A stretch of DNA of 36,959 nt from Anaerolinea thermophila (lineage in GTDB: Bacteria; Chloroflexota; Anaerolineae; Anaerolineales; UBA4823), in assembly GCA_020724505.1 (NCBI GenBank), contig DYGV01000018.1:1-36959 (forward strand), given 5' to 3'. The notes beneath the pieces were generated by a model that did not search any database, was not told the DNA's origin, and saw only the letters and a list, made by a program, of their open reading frames with translations. Shown piece after piece: positions 34,311 through 36,959 of this stretch (position 1 is its first letter; every line of letters starts with the position of its first letter). The position numbers and the translations under genes were made by a program.

Positions 34311-35159
34311 ATGAATATTCAACATATTTTTGTGGTTGGCGCAGGTACAATGGGCAGCGGTATTGCTCAAGTGGCTGCAACTTCTGGCTATCAAGTGACG
34401 CTTATGGATGTTGTGACCGAGCAACTGGAGAAAGCGAAGTTAAACATTGCCCGCTCCGTAGATAAACTACTGGAAAAAGAAAAAATCACCCCAGAACAAC
34501 GCCAAGCGGCTCTTGAGATCCGAATGACGGATAACCTGGAGATGGCTTCAGAAGCCGATTTGCTCATCGAAGCTGCTACAGAAAACCCACAAGTGAAATT
34601 CAAAATATTTGCCGAGCTGGATCAAAGAGCCAAGCCGGAAGCGTTGTTAGCTTCGAACACTTCTTCGATCAGCATCACCCGGATTGCCAGCGTCACTCGA
34701 CGAGCAGAGCAGGTTGTAGGAATGCATTTCATGAATCCGGTACCGTTGATGCGTTTGGTAGAGATCATTCGCGGGCTTGCTACCAGCGACGCGGTGACTC
34801 AACAAATAATGGATGTTTGTCGCCGCATGGGAAAAGAACCGGTGGAAGCGAAGGATTCTCCCGGTTTTATTTCAAACCGCATCCTTTGCCCGATGATAAA
34901 TGAAGCCATCTTTGCCTTGCAGGAAGGGATTGGCACGCCAGAAGCCATAGATACGGTCATGAAGCTGGGCATGAACCATCCCATGGGCCCTCTGGCACTG
35001 GCCGATCTCATCGGCTTGGACGTGGTGTTGAACGTGATGGAGGTATTGCAGCGAGATTTGGGTGAAGATAAATATCGTCCAGCGTACCTTTTGCGCAAGA
35101 TGGTAGACGCCGGACATTTGGGGAGAAAGTCGGGGCGAGGATTTTATGTGTATGAATAG
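34311..35159 (+). CDS. hbd: 3-hydroxybutyryl-CoA dehydrogenase
   Basis: 282 aa, the normal size. The NAD-binding Rossmann motif is [19 protein letters not shown] (residues 7-25). [12 protein letters not shown] and [18 protein letters not shown] hold the catalytic Ser, His and Glu region, and [18 protein letters not shown] is the conserved C-terminal helix. It interconverts acetoacetyl-CoA and 3-hydroxybutyryl-CoA. Placed just after the thiolase, it completes the first two steps of acetyl-CoA condensation to 3-hydroxybutyryl-CoA, or the reverse. ATG 34311 is chosen over 34236 because AGGAGG lies five bases before it, 13 bases after the thiolase stop. The stop is TAG. Confidence 0.93.
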   Translation: MNIQHIFVVGAGTMGSGIAQVAATSGYQVTLMDVVTEQLEKAKLNIARSVDKLLEKEKITPEQRQAALEIRMTDNLEMASEADLLIEAATENPQVKFKIFAELDQRAKPEALLASNTSSISITRIASVTRRAEQVVGMHFMNPVPLMRLVEIIRGLATSDAVTQQIMDVCRRMGKEPVEAKDSPGFISNRILCPMINEAIFALQEGIGTPEAIDTVMKLGMNHPMGPLALADLIGLDVVLNVMEVLQRDLGEDKYRPAYLLRKMVDAGHLGRKSGRGFYVYE

Positions 35160-35162
35160 GGG

Positions 35163-36002
35163 CTATTTTACGAAAAAACCGACGCCTAAAATACCAGGAC
35201 CTCCGTGGGTGACAATCGCCGGTGGGACGTGAACGACTGGGATTTCAGCCTGACCAACCAGTTCGCGAAAATCTGAAGCCAGGGCAAGCCCCTGGCTTTT
35301 ATCGCCGGAGTACATTACGGTGAGGTACCCTGTACCGTCGCGTGGGATTTGTTCCAAGACGATTTCTTTCAATCGAGCAACAGCACGTTTATGTGTGCGT
35401 TCACGCTCATATTGATCTACTTTACCGTCGTTTAATCGCAAGATGGGCTTGATCTGTAAAACGCCACCTAAAAGGGCAGCAGCATTGCCAATCCGTCCGC
35501 CGCGGGCAAGATATTCCAGGGTATCCACCATAAAATATACCCGGCATCGGCGGCTCATTTCCATCACGCGCGCCACGATTTCGTCGGCGCTCACCCCAGA
35601 TTTTGCCCACTGATGCGCCAGTTGAACTAGCGTCCCTAATGGGCTGGCGATTAAACGGGTGTCGAGGACGCGGATATCCGCGTCGGGAAATTCCATGGCG
35701 GCGATGGTTGCCGAGCGAACAGTGCCACTGACTTCTGCAGAAGGATGTATGCAAATTATGGGTTCTCCTAAAGACACCAACCGCTTGAACTCCTCGATGA
35801 ATAATTCCGGAGGCGGAGCAGCAGTTTTGGGTAATTCCGATGAGGTTTTGAGACGTTGCATAAATGCCTCAATATCCAGATCAATCCCTTCATAGTAACT
35901 TTCGCTGCCGAAGTTGATAACCTGGGGAATGACCGGCACACCGGTCTGCTTTGCGAACTCCTGATCCAGGCAAGCGGTGGTGTCTGTGACAATTTTGACC
36001 AT
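35163..36002 (-). CDS. DegV family fatty-acid-binding protein
   Basis: 279 aa, full length. VKIVTDTTACLD at the start, KTAAPPPELFIEEF for the usual TSQPS stretch, IICIHPSAEVSGTVRSA, and FMVDTLEYLARGGRIG are DegV marks. In Firmicutes, DegV/FakB proteins hold a fatty acid for phosphorylation by FakA; no FakA-like gene is in view. In the usual TSQPSP motif, TAAPPP is found, so the Ser that contacts the carboxylate there is changed. It converges with hbd, with three bases between the stops. Confidence 0.88.
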   Translation of the reverse strand: MVKIVTDTTACLDQEFAKQTGVPVIPQVINFGSESYYEGIDLDIEAFMQRLKTSSELPKTAAPPPELFIEEFKRLVSLGEPIICIHPSAEVSGTVRSATIAAMEFPDADIRVLDTRLIASPLGTLVQLAHQWAKSGVSADEIVARVMEMSRRCRVYFMVDTLEYLARGGRIGNAAALLGGVLQIKPILRLNDGKVDQYERERTHKRAVARLKEIVLEQIPRDGTGYLTVMYSGDKSQGLALASDFRELVGQAEIPVVHVPPAIVTHGGPGILGVGFFVK

Positions 36003-36071
36003 TGGTTAAAATCCTTCTCTGTTCGATAATTGAGAGTGATAAGCGCGAAAAAACTAACGAACAATCATGGG

Positions 36072-36959
36072 TTAGCACGGAAAATAAGGCGCGTCTGCAA
36101 TTGGATCCAGCCCATTTTGGCGGATTACTTGGGAATACCATCGCCCACTTTCCTTGACTGTTCGTTGTAAGGTCTTGAAATCAACATAAACCAGCCCAAA
36201 GCGCATATCATAACCCCACGCCCATTCGAAATTATCCATCATAGACCAGGCGAAGTAGCCATGCAAAGGAACGCCGGCTTGTATTGCGCGATGACATTTG
36301 GAGATATGATCGCGTATAAATCGGATGCGGCGATAATCACGAATGCGGCCATCTGCATCCAACCCATCCGGGATGGCGGTTCCATTTTCGGTGATGTAAA
36401 TTTTCGGTGGATGATATTCATTCCACACCCGGATCAAAACTTCGTAGATTCCTTCTGGATAAATCTCCCACATTTGCGAGTATTCCCGGCCCTCTAAATG
36501 AGTTTCTTGCAAATTTACCAGGGGGATGTCTGGATCATGGTGGATTACCGTGCGGTTATAGTAATTCACGCCTAAGAAATCTAGCGGCGCATGAATGATT
36601 TCCAGATCTTCCGATTGAACGTGGGGGAAAAGGGTGCCAAACAAGTTCACCATATCTTCAGGATAACTTCCTCGCAGTACAGGATCGAGAAAGAGGCGAT
36701 TCTGAATTCCATCATAGCGGATAGCGGCGGCGCGATCAGCCTGGCTATCTGACGCTGGGTGGACGGTTGTTAAGTTGAGTGTGATACCTACATTGATTGG
36801 GTGCTGAACCTCGCTTCGAACTGCCTGTACGGAGAGGCCGTGCGAAAGCAGTAGATGATGCATTGCTTGCAACGCAGCTGCAAGATCGCGTGTCCCCGGG
36901 GCGTGCTCACCATAATAATGACCTACTAGCGCGGCGACAAATGGCTCGTTATGGGTGAT
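36072..36959 (-). CDS. GH1 beta-glucosidase (C-terminal 295 aa; start lies outside the window)
   Basis: The frame is open to the window end and begins with ITHNEPFVAALVGHYYGEHAPG. NEP there holds the acid/base Glu of glycoside hydrolase family 1. The nucleophile is the Glu of ITENGTA, and WSMMDNFEWAWGYDMRFGLVYVDF forms the aglycone/sugar pocket. About 150 residues of the usual 440-450 are missing upstream. The enzyme cleaves terminal beta-glucosides, probably in the cytoplasm. The track's start (TTG, 36872) is internal, not a true start. DegV follows on the same strand after 69 bases. Confidence 0.9.
   Translation of the reverse strand: MTHNEPFVAALVGHYYGEHAPGTRDLAAALQAMHHLLLSHGLSVQAVRSEVQHPINVGITLNLTTVHPASDSQADRAAAIRYDGIQNRLFLDPVLRGSYPEDMVNLFGTLFPHVQSEDLEIIHAPLDFLGVNYYNRTVIHHDPDIPLVNLQETHLEGREYSQMWEIYPEGIYEVLIRVWNEYHPPKIYITENGTAIPDGLDADGRIRDYRRIRFIRDHISKCHRAIQAGVPLHGYFAWSMMDNFEWAWGYDMRFGLVYVDFKTLQRTVKESGRWYSQVIRQNGLDPIADAPYFPC

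Noticed and set aside
1-36959. tRNA, rRNA, CRISPR array or mobile element
   Set aside because: No cloverleaf-like TTCRANY segments with matching arms, no regular spacer repeats, and no transposase or integrase sequence were seen by eye. A covariance-model scan would be the decisive test.

Overview
The window looks like chromosomal DNA of an Anaerolineae-type Chloroflexota bacterium. That is an inference from gene content: a DUF3160 lipoprotein, an NBR1-type Ig-like lipoprotein, Thr/Pro-rich extracellular linkers, a divergent-PAP2 protein, a His_kin_N 7TM kinase and a TAP-like hydrolase. GC content is moderate. I saw no insertion sequence, prophage, CRISPR array, rRNA or tRNA. About 90% is coding.

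Layout. 1-2.0 kb: 5' part of ribosomal protein S1 and an acetyl-CoA acyltransferase, separated by a good terminator. 2.1-4.3 kb: a membrane-bound PAS histidine kinase split in two by a net one-base frameshift. 4.4-9.0 kb: a SRPBCC-like protein, a SAM methyltransferase, a membrane-anchored TAP-like hydrolase and an unrecognised four-helix membrane protein. The last has a promoter with a perfect 24-bp palindrome holding GAAC-N4-GTTC. 9.3-15.4 kb: four exported proteins in a row (DUF3160, CapA-FG-GAP, PCu(A)C copper chaperone, NBR1-like lipoprotein). 15.4-19.4 kb: a DtxR-family regulator, an M20 peptidase and a coupled 664-aa protein of unknown function. 19.6-21 kb: a histidine kinase/receiver pair. 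21-25.8 kb: a 992-aa protein with two divergent kinase-like domains, followed by a TPR/transmembrane protein. 26.2-27.1 kb: a DNA alkylation-damage operon (alkyltransferase-like protein plus Tag). Its promoter also carries a GAAC-N4-GTTC box in a 17-bp spacer. It is divergent from murJ and an SH3b protein. 29.9-32.4 kb: xseA, a small membrane protein, xseB and a divergent PAP2 protein. 32.5-35.2 kb: HIT protein, a thiolase with an in-frame amber codon, and 3-hydroxybutyryl-CoA dehydrogenase. 35.2 kb to end: DegV and the C-terminal part of a GH1 beta-glucosidase.

The observations most worth follow-up are: (i) two promoters with the same architecture, TTGAC(A/T)-N17-TATA(T/G)T with a Gram-positive LexA-like box in the spacer, which would put an unknown membrane protein in the same damage regulon as atl-tag; (ii) the tandem kinase-like protein paired with a TPR membrane protein, with 11-bp direct repeats upstream; (iii) two apparently broken genes, the kinase (frameshift) and the thiolase (amber).
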